A stretch of DNA of 64,000 bases from Ciona intestinalis (GCF_000224145.3 NC_020177.2:4200965-4264964), one strand, 5' to 3'; positions 1-17,664 are shown, counted from the stretch's first letter. Notes: a model not told the origin generated them from the sequence alone. Made by a program: numbers and translations.

Positions 1-14
1 AGCGAGAAAAAGTT

Positions 15-48
15 TAAACTGGTATTTCCTTATAAAAAGACCAGTTTA
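15..48. promoter_or_regulatory. TATA-like motif inside a 9 bp inverted repeat
   Basis: TATAAAAA at about 31-38 sits in the loop between TAAACTGGT (15-23) and its exact reverse complement ACCAGTTTA (40-48). It lies about 210 bp upstream of the signal-peptide ATG at 249, so it could be the core promoter of that gene. Promoter function is inferred from position only. Confidence 0.3.
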
Positions 49-248
49 GCGCCGAGTTTTAGAGATGACGAAGTCGATTGGCAATATAGATTAAAGGAAA
101 CGATAAAAGTAATCTGATTTCATTAAACCGCGCACACCGGTCAGAGAACTTTTAAAGTTTTAAGTTTGCCCATAGGCTGTTTTGATATTAAAGTAACCTC
201 CATACTCGCAGATTTTATTCAAGTTTTCTTTTATTTTGGATCGAGAAA

Positions 249-3200
249 ATGTTTTTATTACGTGTAAAGGGAAATTGTTTTCTCTGCTTGATCTTCATAC
301 TTTCTAATCTAATTTTAAGTTCAAATGCGAACCCAGAACGAACGGACAACAGAAGTACCACGAATGCGACGACTGTGGGCCCTCAAGTCCAAACAAACAT
401 CTCGACTTTGAACTCTGTGCTGATAAACTCGGAGGAGGAGGTAGGAGCGTTGAGTACGCCATCCGATCTTCTTCATCAAAACACCAGCAGCGATGGTACT
501 TCATTCAATGGGAGTTACACCGCCCGGAACTTTCGGATGGAGACAAGCTACAGTTCGGGAAGATCAACTCTCCTCCCGAGGATTGTCCATCATCGTACTA
601 TGAAGACGTTTACCTCAGTACTGGCTGTTCATGTAAAAGTGAGTTTTTTCTTCCGAAATTTTATATATAGTAGTGTGGGGAAAGATGGGACACCTTTAGC
701 ACCTAATATTCCAATATCCTGATCATATTTTAAACAATTAACAACGATCTATGGGAGTCGTGAAGATACGGTTTTATTATTCTTTGCATGTTGCTTTGTT
801 TACTACCAAACGGGACGAGAAAATAAAAACGAAAAGATGTCCCATCTTCCCCCACCCTACTGTATTTTTGTTGTTGTGGCTTTTATTTATCAGAATAATC
901 GACCATATATCATTAAGGATGCTAACTAAAAGAATTTTCTGAACGTATATTTTTGTTGGAATAATATGCCTACGTTTATAAAAAATTGACATACCTCCGA
1001 TGGTTATTAGTTAGAACCTGCTAAACTTATAAAATTTCCAACATAATTTCAGTTGCACGATGCATCATCATAATTTTACATCAGGCGGTCTTCACGTTTT
1101 TATATTTACTATATTTAGTTAAATGCACAATTCCATTTTTTGACTGTTCTTCATAAATCGATTGCAAAAAGTAAGACCGCAACATCGCAGTTTTATTAAC
1201 ACAAAGTTATATCCGATTGCTATACACATGTTTAACCCTAGCGGATGATCAGAAGCATTGACTGTCATTTCGCCCGCCGCTACTTCACCGACGAAGGAAA
1301 ATGTGAAACCCTCTCCCGTATTCCAACTGACCAGATGCGGTTCTACGTCACACCGCCAAGAGTAAACACTGTGTACTCAGTGGTAGGTTTGCATTTAAAG
1401 TTTAAACCTTTCCAATTTACAATACACGAATGCGAGCACATATTACGTGCATTAGATTTAGACGGTTTCTAATGTTGTCTTAATACCAGAGCAACCCCAT
1501 GTATGTAAACCTATTAGTAATGGCTGTGCCGTCTCAAAGCAGCTTTGCAAAAATTCCCCAGTAACGGTAAAGTTTTGGTACATATATAATAATAATTGCA
1601 ATACTCAGACGATCCCCGAAGGCAGATTAAGGGACTCATCCTCCCACCACTCGGTGGCGGTAGTGGACCCATTTCCAACCGAAAGTTTCGGTCATCTACT
1701 TTTAGTTTTCTATATTGATGGCGCGACTAGACCATGGTGCAAACGGAAGCGAGGAATTGAAATAGGTAAATTCACATACAATCTTAAGCCCATCTTATAC
1801 TCCATATGCGTGAGGTCCTTGAGGGCCTAGGACTCAGGCCGGATTTGGTCCATTTTTCCATCTTAAGCCTATACACAACTGCTTTTTTAGAAATCATGTT
1901 TGTTTTTATACTTAATCAAGCTTTTTTATATACACTAGTTTAGGAAATCTTAAGGTTTCACAATTGTTTTCTTACACAGTTGAATACAACTTGCTCTAAC
2001 GTAGTTTGTGAACCTAGTCTGTTAACTCTACTTTTCCAGTTTCTCCATAGTGGTAATCGGTATTGTTTAAATTCCCTACCAGGTCCCGGCTTATGTCTAA
2101 CACAAGCACGCAGAAGCGGATGTCGAAACATCTATCGTTCCCACTTAAGTCCTAACGACTTGGCAAAGAAATGTGAAATCAACTTCATTCCACTAGTGTA
2201 TGACGAAATCACAAACGAGAATGGTATTTGTTACGTCAGAGTTTTCGAATTTAACTTCCCGCCATTTTGCAACGTGCTGTCAGGATTAGAACAATGAACC
2301 AAACACTTAAGTTTTATTATATCTTATAGACCTTATGAATTATGTTTGTTTCATAGCCGGACAGACCAGACAACAGTTGTTGGAATGCATGCCATACATA
2401 TCTGGTTTCGGACCTTGTCCTAAAACTGTGGTGACCGAATCCACAATCGTGGAAAACTGCGAACTAATTGAGAACACTCGCCGATGTTATTCAAAGGTGA
2501 AATGAAGTTGTATTGACAGTTTCAAACACCAACAATAGAATATTAGAATTATATTACCTTTTGCACTCATTTTACTTCGGTTTAAAAATACCAACATCCC
2601 AAAAGTGTAATAATTGGTGATCTTAATTTAAGGAATCATATTTTTATAAATATGGCTAAATTACCAAGTTAGTATCGATAAAATTTGCGGGGTTTTGCTA
2701 AGGCAAGCTCGCAGTAGCATGTTTACAAGTTTAGTGTAAGTTGTTTTCATTCTGTAATGCCAAGTGTGGTCACGGGTTACTTCCTGTGAAAGGTCTTCTC
2801 GCGCGTTTGCTGTCTTAGTCGTTCATCACTCGTAAGAACCCGCGTGCCCTCACAGTTACGTATATACCTTGTCAGTTTTGCTATTCAAGCTATGCCAATT
2901 ATCCCAGAAATTGCGAAGCAGCCAAATCAAATTTCCTCCGCTTTGTCGACTATACGCTACTTGTGATTACGCTGTGACGCTTTTCGGGGGTTGGAACGAC
3001 GTTACTATGGTTACGCAGAATGAAGAAAACTTACGGTCGTTTTACACCATGCTTAGACGGAATGGTTTTCGAAAGGATAACATTCAAGTCTTCTACAATG
3101 GGAATGGAGACGTGAAACGTATGATACATGTAGATGTTTATGGTTTATTTCGGTTTTACTATATTGAGTACGAAAGACTTTACTGTTATTATACCTTTTG

Positions 3201-4330
3201 TTATATACTAGTTCTGTATATGTAGGACATGTATACGTAAGGTTCAAATTGTTGCATTGCGATTTTCAGTCGGCGAACCGTACAGATACGGACTACCTGC
3301 CAGTGAGAAGTTCCGAATACGAAATCACATTACAACAATTTGTAGAACTAGTCTTTGTGCTGATTCGTTAGTTATTTACATGAATGGACCCACAGACACA
3401 GAGGGTTCCCTTCTTCTGTGGGACAACAACGGAAACGGCGAGGTAAGAGTTAAAATTGCAAACCTTTAATGTATTCTGCCACATATACAAAATGATTTAA
3501 TAGTTAATTTCTTTTCGGTTTTACGAATCTTGTTTTTTTTTTTTTTAATTTTAAGCTTGTGTAAATAACTGTGTCATAAAAAAACGATATTGTATGCTTG
3601 GCATACATAACTGTTGTGGTCTAGTAGTATTACGTAGTTTTCTCATTGCATGTTCTCTTTAGAGTGAATTATCAGAGAAATACCTTGTAACTGAATTTCT
3701 GGATGATATTGCTGGGTGTGACGCAAATCATGTCTTCGTTTTCGCGGATCAGAGTTATTCAGGAGTTCTGACGTCAGCATTACGTCAAAGAGTCGCTGCC
3801 ACGACTCTGACGTCATGGGAGCGTGTAGTTCTTATTGCTAGTGGAGATACGTGGGACTACTCCTGGGGTCGTGACGTCACTTCGCATTGGAGCAGACTCT
3901 CCCCGCTGCAGAATGTTGCATTTGCATACGAGGTAAAGTTGGCAGATATAATTAATATAGTAGGGTGGGGGAAGTTGGGACACTTTGTCAGACGAAACTT
4001 TCTTTAATTTTCTTTCCGCGGACCTCTATTTAATGATAATCAGGAAAATAAGGTTACAGAATTATTCGGCAGTATTATCACGACTTAACTGTTTAAGTGA
4101 AAATTTCTACTTTCCAGGGCTTGGCGTTCACTCACAGCCTCCCGTCAATCACGCATCGACGTCACGCAGAGGACTTCACTTTATTTGGGGCACCTATCTC
4201 TGAAGGGTTGCCAGAGTATAGTGACAATCCCACTCGAATGAGACGACAATATATGGGGTGTCAGAAGTTGCCGCTCCCACAATGGTTAATCAACTTTCAA
4301 AGAAATCAGACCCCAGACACTAATACTTGA
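249..4330 (+). CDS. Secreted Cys-rich protein with C-terminal C13/legumain-like pseudopeptidase domain
   Basis: Multi-exon gene. Exons read by eye: 249-440, 488-638, an unresolved small exon near 1053-1087, 1242-1382, 1492-1566, 1980-2223, 2357-2496, 2819-3118, 3270-3442, 3663-3932, 4118-4330 (stop TGA). The ATG at 249 begins a textbook signal peptide (MFLLRVKGN, then a hydrophobic core to about residue 27, cleavage near SNA-NP). An Asn/Thr-rich stretch with several N-glycosylation sequons follows. A 47-nt intron (441-487) then moves to the frame of a Cys-rich ectodomain. The last ~230 residues resemble the caspase-fold C13 family: strand and GG near 2990, GFRKDNIQVFY, then IYMNGPTDTEG where the family has T-G-H-G, and FVFADQSYSG where the family has the Cys-Ser-Gly nucleophile turn. 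His and Cys therefore appear replaced (Pro/Thr and Ser), suggesting a binding or structural role. The frame breaks near 2969-2981 (see findings). The protein ends in a conserved-looking tail, YMGCQKLPLPQW. No clear vertebrate orthologue was recognised. The gene is confident; the 5' exon linkage is less so. Confidence 0.72.
667..865 (+). mobile_element. MITE, full length (reference copy for family A)
   Basis: About 195 bp bounded by inverted ends: left TAGTGTGGGGAAAGATGGGACACC, right GATGTCCCATCTTCCCCCACCCTACT. The interior reads 'tttagcacataatatccaaatat...gatcgtgttttaaacaattaacaacggtctatgggagtcgtgaggatacgg...ctttgtttactaccaaatgggacgag', with no coding capacity. It is flanked by TA-rich DNA, which suggests a TA target site, so this is a non-autonomous DNA transposon. 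'+' is used for copies in which the left end runs into 'tttagcaca'. It sits in an intron of the secreted-protein gene. Confidence 0.85.
3955..3990 (+). mobile_element. MITE family A, solo left end
   Basis: The terminal sequence TAGTAGGGTGGGGGAAGTTGGGACACTTT is present without the rest of the element. It lies in the last intron of the secreted-protein gene, directly after the donor of exon 3663-3932. Confidence 0.6.
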
Positions 4331-4998
4331 ACATATTCTATAATTGCTATAAGTTTCTATTGTTTCAATCACCGCTTCTGGAGTGCTTTGTTTGTACATA
4401 TATCTAAGCATTGCTTGTATTTATTTGAAAGTAAATTAAACCAGAAGTTTCAAATTTAATTTTACCTCGAAGGCGTCCTTTGTTTATTCTTGAATAGCAG
4501 AACAGTCCAGTTATAGTAGGTCATATTGCGCACCTGCATTTCTGATGGCTGGGGCATTAAAAGCAATATACCTACTGTAGTACACTCCGCCTTTAGTGCA
4601 ATGCATTCCATCACATTTAATTTACGGAACGCGCGCACCGAATTTTAATCTACATTCTTACGTCTCTCGGTCTAGTTCTATTGCCACGTTACTCAGTTTC
4701 TTTGTGCTGCTTTGCCAGTAGTACTGTAGTTGAGTTAGTGTCTGCATTTAGTTCGTCTTTGATTGCTTTTAACTGTTAGATTTCAGGTAGGCTACTGTGG
4801 AACTATGTAGTTGCTTTGTAAGTTCTTTTTATGCTTGAAAATTAGCATTTGATCGTTTCAACCACAGATTCTTAGTACTTGTCTATTGTTAAATTCACGA
4901 TAGCAAATGTCATTGCAACATTAATGCATTGAATCAGTAGAAGTTAGATTGCACATTTGAAAACACTGTGGCGATTTTATAATTTCTAAAATCAAGTG
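4331..4998. other. Intergenic, tail-to-tail between the secreted-protein gene and RBPJ
   Basis: The two flanking genes converge here. No open coding exon, RNA gene or MITE is recognisable. The stretch presumably holds both 3' untranslated regions. Confidence 0.5.
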
Positions 4999-10984
<5,986 letters not shown>

Positions 10985-11480
10985 GCTGGACTTCTTTTCA
11001 AAAAAACTGTTCTCTAAATGTACATATCTTTATGTTACTTCTGCTACCTGAAAAAATGTAAAGATTCTTTTAGTGGCTCATCTGGTATAAAAACGTAGTG
11101 CATTTCTGACGTTGTATATACATCGACTTCAAATCTCACGTCGTACTCTGACTGTACCTTACTCGTTTCGGTTATAATCAATTTCTAATCAACCTAACAC
11201 TGAACGAAAGCTGACACCGTCGGTGGAAGGTAAAGGAAAGCTCCTACCCTGACTTGCCCACGCTCGCCGATGAATATGCGATCCGCTTACATGTTTGTCG
11301 GTACAGTGGCACGCGAACTAAAGATCCGGTTAAAAGGTTAGAATAACTTACAAGAAACTAAAACAAACCGTGTAACTTGAGACTATTGTCTAGTTTTAGA
11401 ATTTGTTTTGTGGAATCAATTCGATTTATTGTTTGTTACTTTATTCAGGCATTGTAAGTCATGTATCTTGTGACACACAC

Positions 11481-11600
11481 AGTGGGGTAAGATGGGACAG
11501 CTTTTATTCCTTCTTCTCGTTGGGGTAAGATGGGACAGCTTTTATTCCTTCTTCTCGTTCCATTTGGTAGTAAACAAAGACAATTTACAGAAGTATGCAT
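11481..11600 (-). mobile_element. MITE family A, partial, with duplicated end
   Basis: The terminal segment 'ggggtaagatgggacagcttttattccttcttctcgtt' occurs twice in tandem at about 11483 and 11521. It continues into the normal interior ('ccatttggtagtaaacaaaga') and then ends. The internal duplication of ~38 bp must post-date insertion. Confidence 0.65.
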
Positions 11601-11720
11601 GACGGTTTTGGGTGGTGCCATATCTAAATTCTTAATTGTCGCATTTAATCTTCAAAATGACAAAGTCGAATCAATATATATACTCTTTAACTTTAGAATA
11701 AATCTTTAGGTGTATATGTT

Positions 11721-11750
11721 ACGTCATAATGTTGAACTAACGTCATAATG
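11721..11750. promoter_or_regulatory. Direct repeat ACGTCATAATG x2
   Basis: The 11-mer ACGTCATAATG occurs at 11721-11731 and 11740-11750, spaced 19 bp start to start. It resembles CRE/ATF half sites (ACGTCA) and lies between the divergent RBPJ and SLC7 starts. Binding is inferred, not shown. Confidence 0.35.
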
Positions 11751-12839
11751 ATTCCGCCATCCAATCTTTGATTGTTCACGTGACAGCAGACGTCTCGCAT
11801 CAGCTGATTACCCCCGCCTTGATTGCTCCGCGCATAAAACGCCTTTACTTCCCAGCGAGTTACCTCGTTTCAGTTCAGATGACCATGGTTCCACACCAAG
11901 TTACAAGTTGGAAGGTTTTAAAGAGTTTTCATGCAAGGTGTAAGTTAAGTGTTATTTCATTACTTTAGTATTATAATATATAGCATTTAAACACATATTC
12001 TTACTTATGCTACAGTATATGAATATTATTGCACTACGTTATACACAACAATAATATACTACTAAGTTTTGTGCCCTGTGTTTATTACTTCATTATATTA
12101 GTTTTCAATTATTCTCCCTATATATATCTTTATAACGTGGTGCAACGTCACATCCGTAGATCTATTTCTTCGTCCGTATATTTTTAAGCCGTAAGCTGCT
12201 AGGGTTTTGTGATTCAACAACTTCGACGCCTTGTTGTTGCATTTCATGCAACCCGTGGTTTGGCATCAGTTATTAAGCTGCAAATCAGCATTGGTGAGTT
12301 GGTAAGTTTTCCTATAGTGACTCATTTAATCGTATAAATGAATGGGGTAAGTTAGGACACGGGGCACTATGGGACAGCGATTCAAGTTTAAATCATCAAT
12401 CTAATATCGTAGTTTAATAAAATAAGATAAAAATCTTGTATAGTTTGGTTTTGTAAAATAAAATTAGTTTAGTTTTGTGAAAAAAGAGCCAATATTTCGA
12501 AATAAAGTTTAGTGCTTAACTAACCATTTTTGCAAATAATCATCACTTCAAACTCTATGCTGCAAAACTCTTCACTAACGGGGCGATTTAAAACGTTACA
12601 TATTGACCAAAAGCTTTCAATTTCACGGCGTTAAACGAGGTCGAATAAATATTTGTACTTTACCGACAGTTAAATGATGCAGTAAAACCGCTAATAATTG
12701 TTAGCGATTGCTGTAGTTGCACGATCCTTTGTCGGAAGATATCAGAAATATAGTTAAATATTATTTCGTTCCGACATATCGGTCAACAGGCGTTACCGCA
12801 GCTGTGTCTGATATTAATTTGAATTGAAACAATATAAAT

Positions 12840-15603
12840 ATGAGTGGAAACTCTATTGGGAAGGTTGAGGAATTTCGTCTGAAACGGAAGGTCGGATTCT
12901 GGAGCGGTGTTGCTATAGTTACCAGCGCCATGGTTGGTTCCGGTATTTTCGTATCTCCGGGTGGAGTTGTAAGTGCTGTCCATGGTAGTGTTGGGCTCAG
13001 TATGGTTGTATGGGTTGTGTGTGGAATAGTGGCCGCCCTGTCCACACTTTGCTACTGCGAATTGGGAGCAGCATTGAAAGAGTCCGGGGGTGACTTTGTC
13101 AACTTTGAAATCGCGTATGGAAAGATGGTTTCATACATGTATGTTATGACCTTTATATTTATGGATGTCGGTAGCGGTATTTCTTTGCAAGTCTTCGCTG
13201 CTTATTTTATCAGTGGATTTATTGGTGCCGGGTGCAAAGCTCCCGATATTTTCATTAAACTTGTGGCCTGTTTGCTTTTAATAAGCCTGAGCTTCCTAAA
13301 CAGCAGAAGCGTACGTTCGGTTGTAAAGATCGAAATAGTTTTCACAGTTGGAAAGTTCCTAGCAATGTGCCTAATCAGCATTGGAGGGATAATACGTCTT
13401 GTAAACGGAGATCCAGTGGGCAAAGAAAACTTTCAGAATGCATTTGCTAGCGAGGGCATGGCAGGTATTACAGCAGGCGACATCGGAATTGCATTTTACC
13501 AGGGCATGTTTTCCTACACCGGGTGGATGGTTCTGAACACAATAGCGGAGGAGGTAACGGACGTTGGACGTAATCTACCAAGAGCATCGTTGTTTTCTCT
13601 CCTCATCGTAACTGTTATGTACATGATTGTAAATATTGGCTACTTTTCAGGTAATTTTCTCGTTATTGGGCTGTGTAGTTATTTTTCGTGAGAATTTAAA
13701 GGACAATAACGTTTAGGTGTAGAGAGGTGGGAGACTTTATAGTAGCCGGGATTTGTTTCTAGGAAATAGGTAAAAGATAAAAAAGCAATCAAATTGCTCT
13801 TTTTGCAGAGACCAAATCAGGGTTAGATTAAATTTATTGCAGAATATACTCTATATAGCGACTTCCCTTTAATTATAAGCTTGAGCAATACTCTTATATC
13901 CTACACTGCCTATATTCATCAACACACCATACCAATGTATTGGATATGTCCTGATAATGTTTTGCACACAGTTCTTTCTGTGGAAGAAATGATGACGTCA
14001 CCAGCGGTTGCCGTGACGTTTGCTAACCAAGTCTTAGGACCAATGGCGTGGATTATCCCGTTTACCGTGTGTGTGTCAACACTTGGCAACCAAAACGGCG
14101 CATGTCTTCTACGGGGAAGGTTGCCGTTTGTTGCTGCAAGGAAAGGATATTTACCAAAAGTAAATCCAGCGTTTCAATTAATATTAAATTACGATATTAT
14201 ACCTATAGTAGGGTGCGGAAAGGTGGGACAACTTTAGCACATAATATCCAAATATCTTAATCGTGTTTTAAACAATTAACAACGGTCTATGGAAGTCGTA
14301 AGGGTATGGTTTTAGAATTCTTTGAATGTTTTTTTGTTTACTACCAAATGGGACTGGAAAATAAATTGTAAAGGTGTCCCATCTCCCCCACCCAACAATA
14401 CGCTTGCGTGGCCTGTTACGATACATTCTCTAATGAAGTCTTGACGGATGGATGACGAAACTTCGGAAATACACTACGTTTTTATACCAAATAAGCCACT
14501 ACAAGATTATTTACCTTTTTTTGAACCTAAATAAAATTTTAATTCAGATATTTTCAATGATTCATGTGAAGTATTACACTCCCGTACCTTCGCTCATTCT
14601 TAACGCTTTTTTCGGCATAATATTCATATTATGTGGGGACGTCCAATTTTTGATCAACGGATTCGGATTTGTTATGTGGACAGTTTATGGTCTCAGTGCA
14701 GCAAGTGTTATAATTCTGAGATACAAAAAGCCAAATATAACAAGACCTTACCGGGTAAGTTGGTTGTTTACAATTCGTTTAAAGTTTGTTCTCATAGTAG
14801 AGTGGGGGAAGATGGGACACCTTTTCATTTTATTTTCTCGTCCCATTTGGTAATAAACAAGAAACATTTAAAGAATTATAAAACCGTATCCCCGCGACTC
14901 CCATAGACTGTTGTTAATTGTTTAAAACACGATCAGGATATTTGGATATCATGTACTAAAGGTGTCCCGTCTTCCCCCACCCTACTATATCAATCATTTT
15001 TCGTCCTGGTTTTTAAAACCTACAATAATTCTTTGTGTTATTTTCGTTTATTTCAGGTGATAAATTCGTTTAATAATCTAAGTCAACAAGAATTTTGAAT
15101 TGTCCCACTTTACCTCGCCTGTTTGCGAACCGTCTAATAACTCGTCGTGCGTTTTAATAGTGCTGTCAATTAATGAGGGTATGATACTACAAATTCATGG
15201 TATCACTAAAAAATCTTCTTATACTTTGACTTTTGTAATACAGTATATAGGGCAACATGAAGTTGTGTACCAATTCCCCCCACTACCCTACTATGCGATT
15301 TCGATATATATATTATATATCACAAAAATGATTAAAACATAAAAATGTTATCTATACATAAAGGTGCCGATTTTCATCCCGATTCTCACCTGCCTACTCG
15401 CCGCTACCTTCGTTATATTGCCGGTGATAGAGAAACCGAACATCTTCTATTTTCTTTCCATCGGTTTCTACATACTGTCCGGGATAAGTTATTACATATT
15501 CATGGTGAAAAAATTAAGTCTACCCGGAATGAAAACTGTCACCTTATTGCTACAGAAGACACTGCTTGTAGCAGGAACTGACTGGCACGTAACAAATGGC
15601 TAA
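12840..15603 (+). CDS. SLC7 light-chain amino-acid transporter (LAT/xCT type)
   Basis: Member of the APC superfamily. SLC7 light chains exchange amino acids at the plasma membrane as disulfide-linked partners of an SLC3 heavy chain. Four exons with matching phases: 12840-13650, 13972-14159, 14548-14754, 15364-15603, giving 481 residues, the usual length for the family. Visible family features: MVGSGIFVSPGG (residues 31-42) in TM1, the Cys at residue 132 in GAGCKAPD where light chains bond to 4F2hc/rBAT, SVEEMMTSPAVAVTFANQVLG, the VSTLGNQNGACLLRGRLPF block, and a last exon with two hydrophobic segments beginning VPIFIPILTC. The ATG at 12840 precedes a short cytoplasmic N-terminus rich in Lys/Arg, as expected. 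Intron 2 and intron 3 each carry a MITE. The exact orthologue group (A5-A11/A13) cannot be settled by eye, so no symbol is given. Confidence 0.9.
14204..14398 (+). mobile_element. MITE family A, full length
   Basis: Ends TAGTAGGGTGCGGAAAGGTGGGACA and GGTGTCCCATCTCCCCCACCC. It inserted in the SLC7 intron 45 bp after the donor of exon 13972-14159. Confidence 0.85.
14794..14990 (-). mobile_element. MITE family A, full length
   Basis: Opposite orientation to the copy 400 bp upstream. Ends TAGTAGAGTGGGGGAAGATGGGACACC and GGTGTCCCGTCTTCCCCCACCCTACTA. It starts about 40 bp after the donor of exon 14548-14754. Confidence 0.87.
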
Positions 15604-16443
15604 ATTTTGTGTACGTGGTCGTGTACCATAAAAACTTGAGTTATATGCGAGAAAAAGGTTGAATATATGTTCAACTAAAATACGTGGCAGGCAGCAGTCG
15701 ATCATAATTTAAAAAATAAAATTTACATATTGCATCTTTGTTAAAACTCTGACCGTGATTCGAAACATAATTGCAACGGTTACAACGTAATTAACCCGTA
15801 TGTTTTATTTTATTACATTATTATGAAGTATACGTCCATGTGACGTATACGTTCATGTGACATATGTTTGTTTCCATCCTATATATTCTGTCGTGCTAAG
15901 ATAGTCCGTATCTGAGATTGGCTGGAAGATTTATGACACTGTCTAGCTAAATGAAATTTCCTCATGTAAAGATTTATATACGAAAAAAGACATGAATAAT
16001 TTTCATTGTTTTTTATTTGCCTCCCAGCGTAACGCAACATTGTCTTGAAATGCTGAAACACAAAAATCGGACTAAGTTTGCGGTCGAAGAACATTTCCAT
16101 TGAAGAATGATCACCGAATAATTGGAGAATATGAAACTTACCTTTTTATTGCAAAGCATTTTCCAACAAGGATTCAATTTCGATGGTATCAGCGGCACTG
16201 AATGGGAAAAAAGTTGTGATTAATAGTTTTTTTTTAAGTTGTTTTGATTCTTTGCTTAAGTGATAAACTACATTATTCACTCATTCAAATATTGAAATAG
16301 AGTATTTTTCGCTAAAACAAACTACATTCGTGAGACTATACTTAGGGTCTGCTATAGGTAGTGAAGTTTTATTTACCAAAGTTTACAGATGATATAGGGA
16401 TAATATTTACTCTAGAATGCAACAATATAAAAAACTTACTCTT
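15604..16443. other. Convergent intergenic region
   Basis: Lies between the SLC7 stop and the stop of the minus-strand unknown gene. On the minus strand, acceptor and donor signals bracket about 16144-16198 (donor gtaagt after it). That could be a 3' untranslated or alternative terminal exon of the minus-strand gene. Nothing else recognisable. Confidence 0.35.
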
Positions 16444-17486
16444 TTAATTCTTTGGCACTCTTTTTATTCTATTGCCAGCTGAGGACGCAACGACGGCTTG
16501 TCCAGAAATCCTTGTCTTCGCAGGTTGCAGTATCTCAGAATATACCATTTTCTTAAAAAGCTGTAACAGCTCAAGTCGCTCTAAAGGAAGCAATGTAAAA
16601 CGCGCACGGAGTAAAATGTCATTCCTTCTCGGAGTGAAATGTCTTGACTTTTTTACTTTAATTGTCGTATCTGCAGTTTGACATACCCTCTTCAGAAACT
16701 GATACGCTTCTAATGAAAATGTCAGAAACGTTTCATTTAAAAATGTTTCAAAAAAACTCGTGTTGGAATATTCCACTATATATGCTCGATCGCATCAGGC
16801 CCCAATGGAAAGTAGATAAGACCGTTCGTATAGGTTAGAGTAAAATATTTTTGTAGGTTGGGGTCCTTTAATGTTCTTATATCATCATAAGTACTTTGTG
16901 GGATATTTTTGAACGAACCTTGGGCTTGATCACTTGGTTTTAGAACAATTACGTTAAAGTGGTTTTTCTGTTCTGAATACTCACACAACAAAACTTATTC
17001 CATTGAAAATTGTCAAGGTGACAACCACCATGCATAATTCGTCACTATGATCGCAATCTTTTTAGTTTTTAAAGCTAAACTGTTATTTAAGTTCCAAAGA
17101 AAATAGTCGCAATTAAAGAGTTGACCCTTGGTGGTGCATACGCGGCATGTGAAAACTTATGCTTTATACTCAGTGTATTAGGTAATGGTTATAATTATAT
17201 ATTGCCCAGGGTCTGTGGTCACTGTAAAGTTGTTTACCGACACGGAGCATGAGGTTGTCTATATAAAGAAACTTTGTCATTAAAAATAACGTTTAAAAAA
17301 ACATTTTGTTGACGTCAATTCCCATAAGGCATAAGTTAACCTATCGATGACAATATATTTTAACCGCTTTTTAAATGCTTACTTAAGAAGGTTTAATTCG
17401 ATTTATTTCCGAATCTGTTAGCTCGTGTGACTCACCGTTTCAAGTTGACATTTTACGCCGTTTGGGAACTTATCACAGAATGTCAT
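16444..17486 (-). CDS. Unidentified three-exon protein, ~179 residues
   Basis: Three exons join in phase: 17436-17486 (MTFCDKFPNGVKCQLET, donor gtgagt), 16823-16979 (YSEQKNHFNVIVLKPSDQ onward) and 16444-16775. The second intron, 16776-16822, is only 47 nt, with GT/AG ends and acceptor atatatag. The product has an acidic, aromatic middle (FFETFLNETFLTFSLEAYQF) and a basic C-terminal half (KVKKSRHFTPRRNDILLRAR, ending KRVPKN). There is no signal peptide or transmembrane segment, so it is likely cytoplasmic or nuclear. I do not recognise the family. A donor-like gtaagt just after the stop suggests a spliced 3' UTR or an alternative end near 16144-16198. The first ATG could lie further upstream. 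Confidence 0.5.
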
Positions 17487-17664
17487 TACGACAGGAAAAC
17501 TAAGTCTAGACCTTTTCTCTTGGGCATTTTGTGTGTTGCTGTTCCGTCGCTTTTATTTATCACGAATTCTGTCTACAAATTAATATCGGAAGTATCATGA
17601 GGGGCGGGTCTACTAAATTTGTTTGTTTATATAACCGTGCTGTAGTCTTTTTAAAGGGTGTAAA

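Larger units (their letters stand above)
10985..12839. other. Shared upstream region between divergent RBPJ and SLC7 genes
   Basis: The start codons of the two genes face away from each other across 1.85 kb. The region holds a partial MITE (11481-11600), a MITE end fragment near 12343-12385 and a pair of direct repeats (11721-11750). No convincing coding exon was found, although 5' untranslated exons may lie here. It could act as a bidirectional promoter. Confidence 0.5.

Noticed and set aside
249-722. Single uninterrupted 157-residue reading of the first exon
   Set aside because: After ~residue 64 another frame carries the Cys-rich domain that continues in later exons. A 47 nt intron explains both, and the 3' part of the long frame runs into a MITE.
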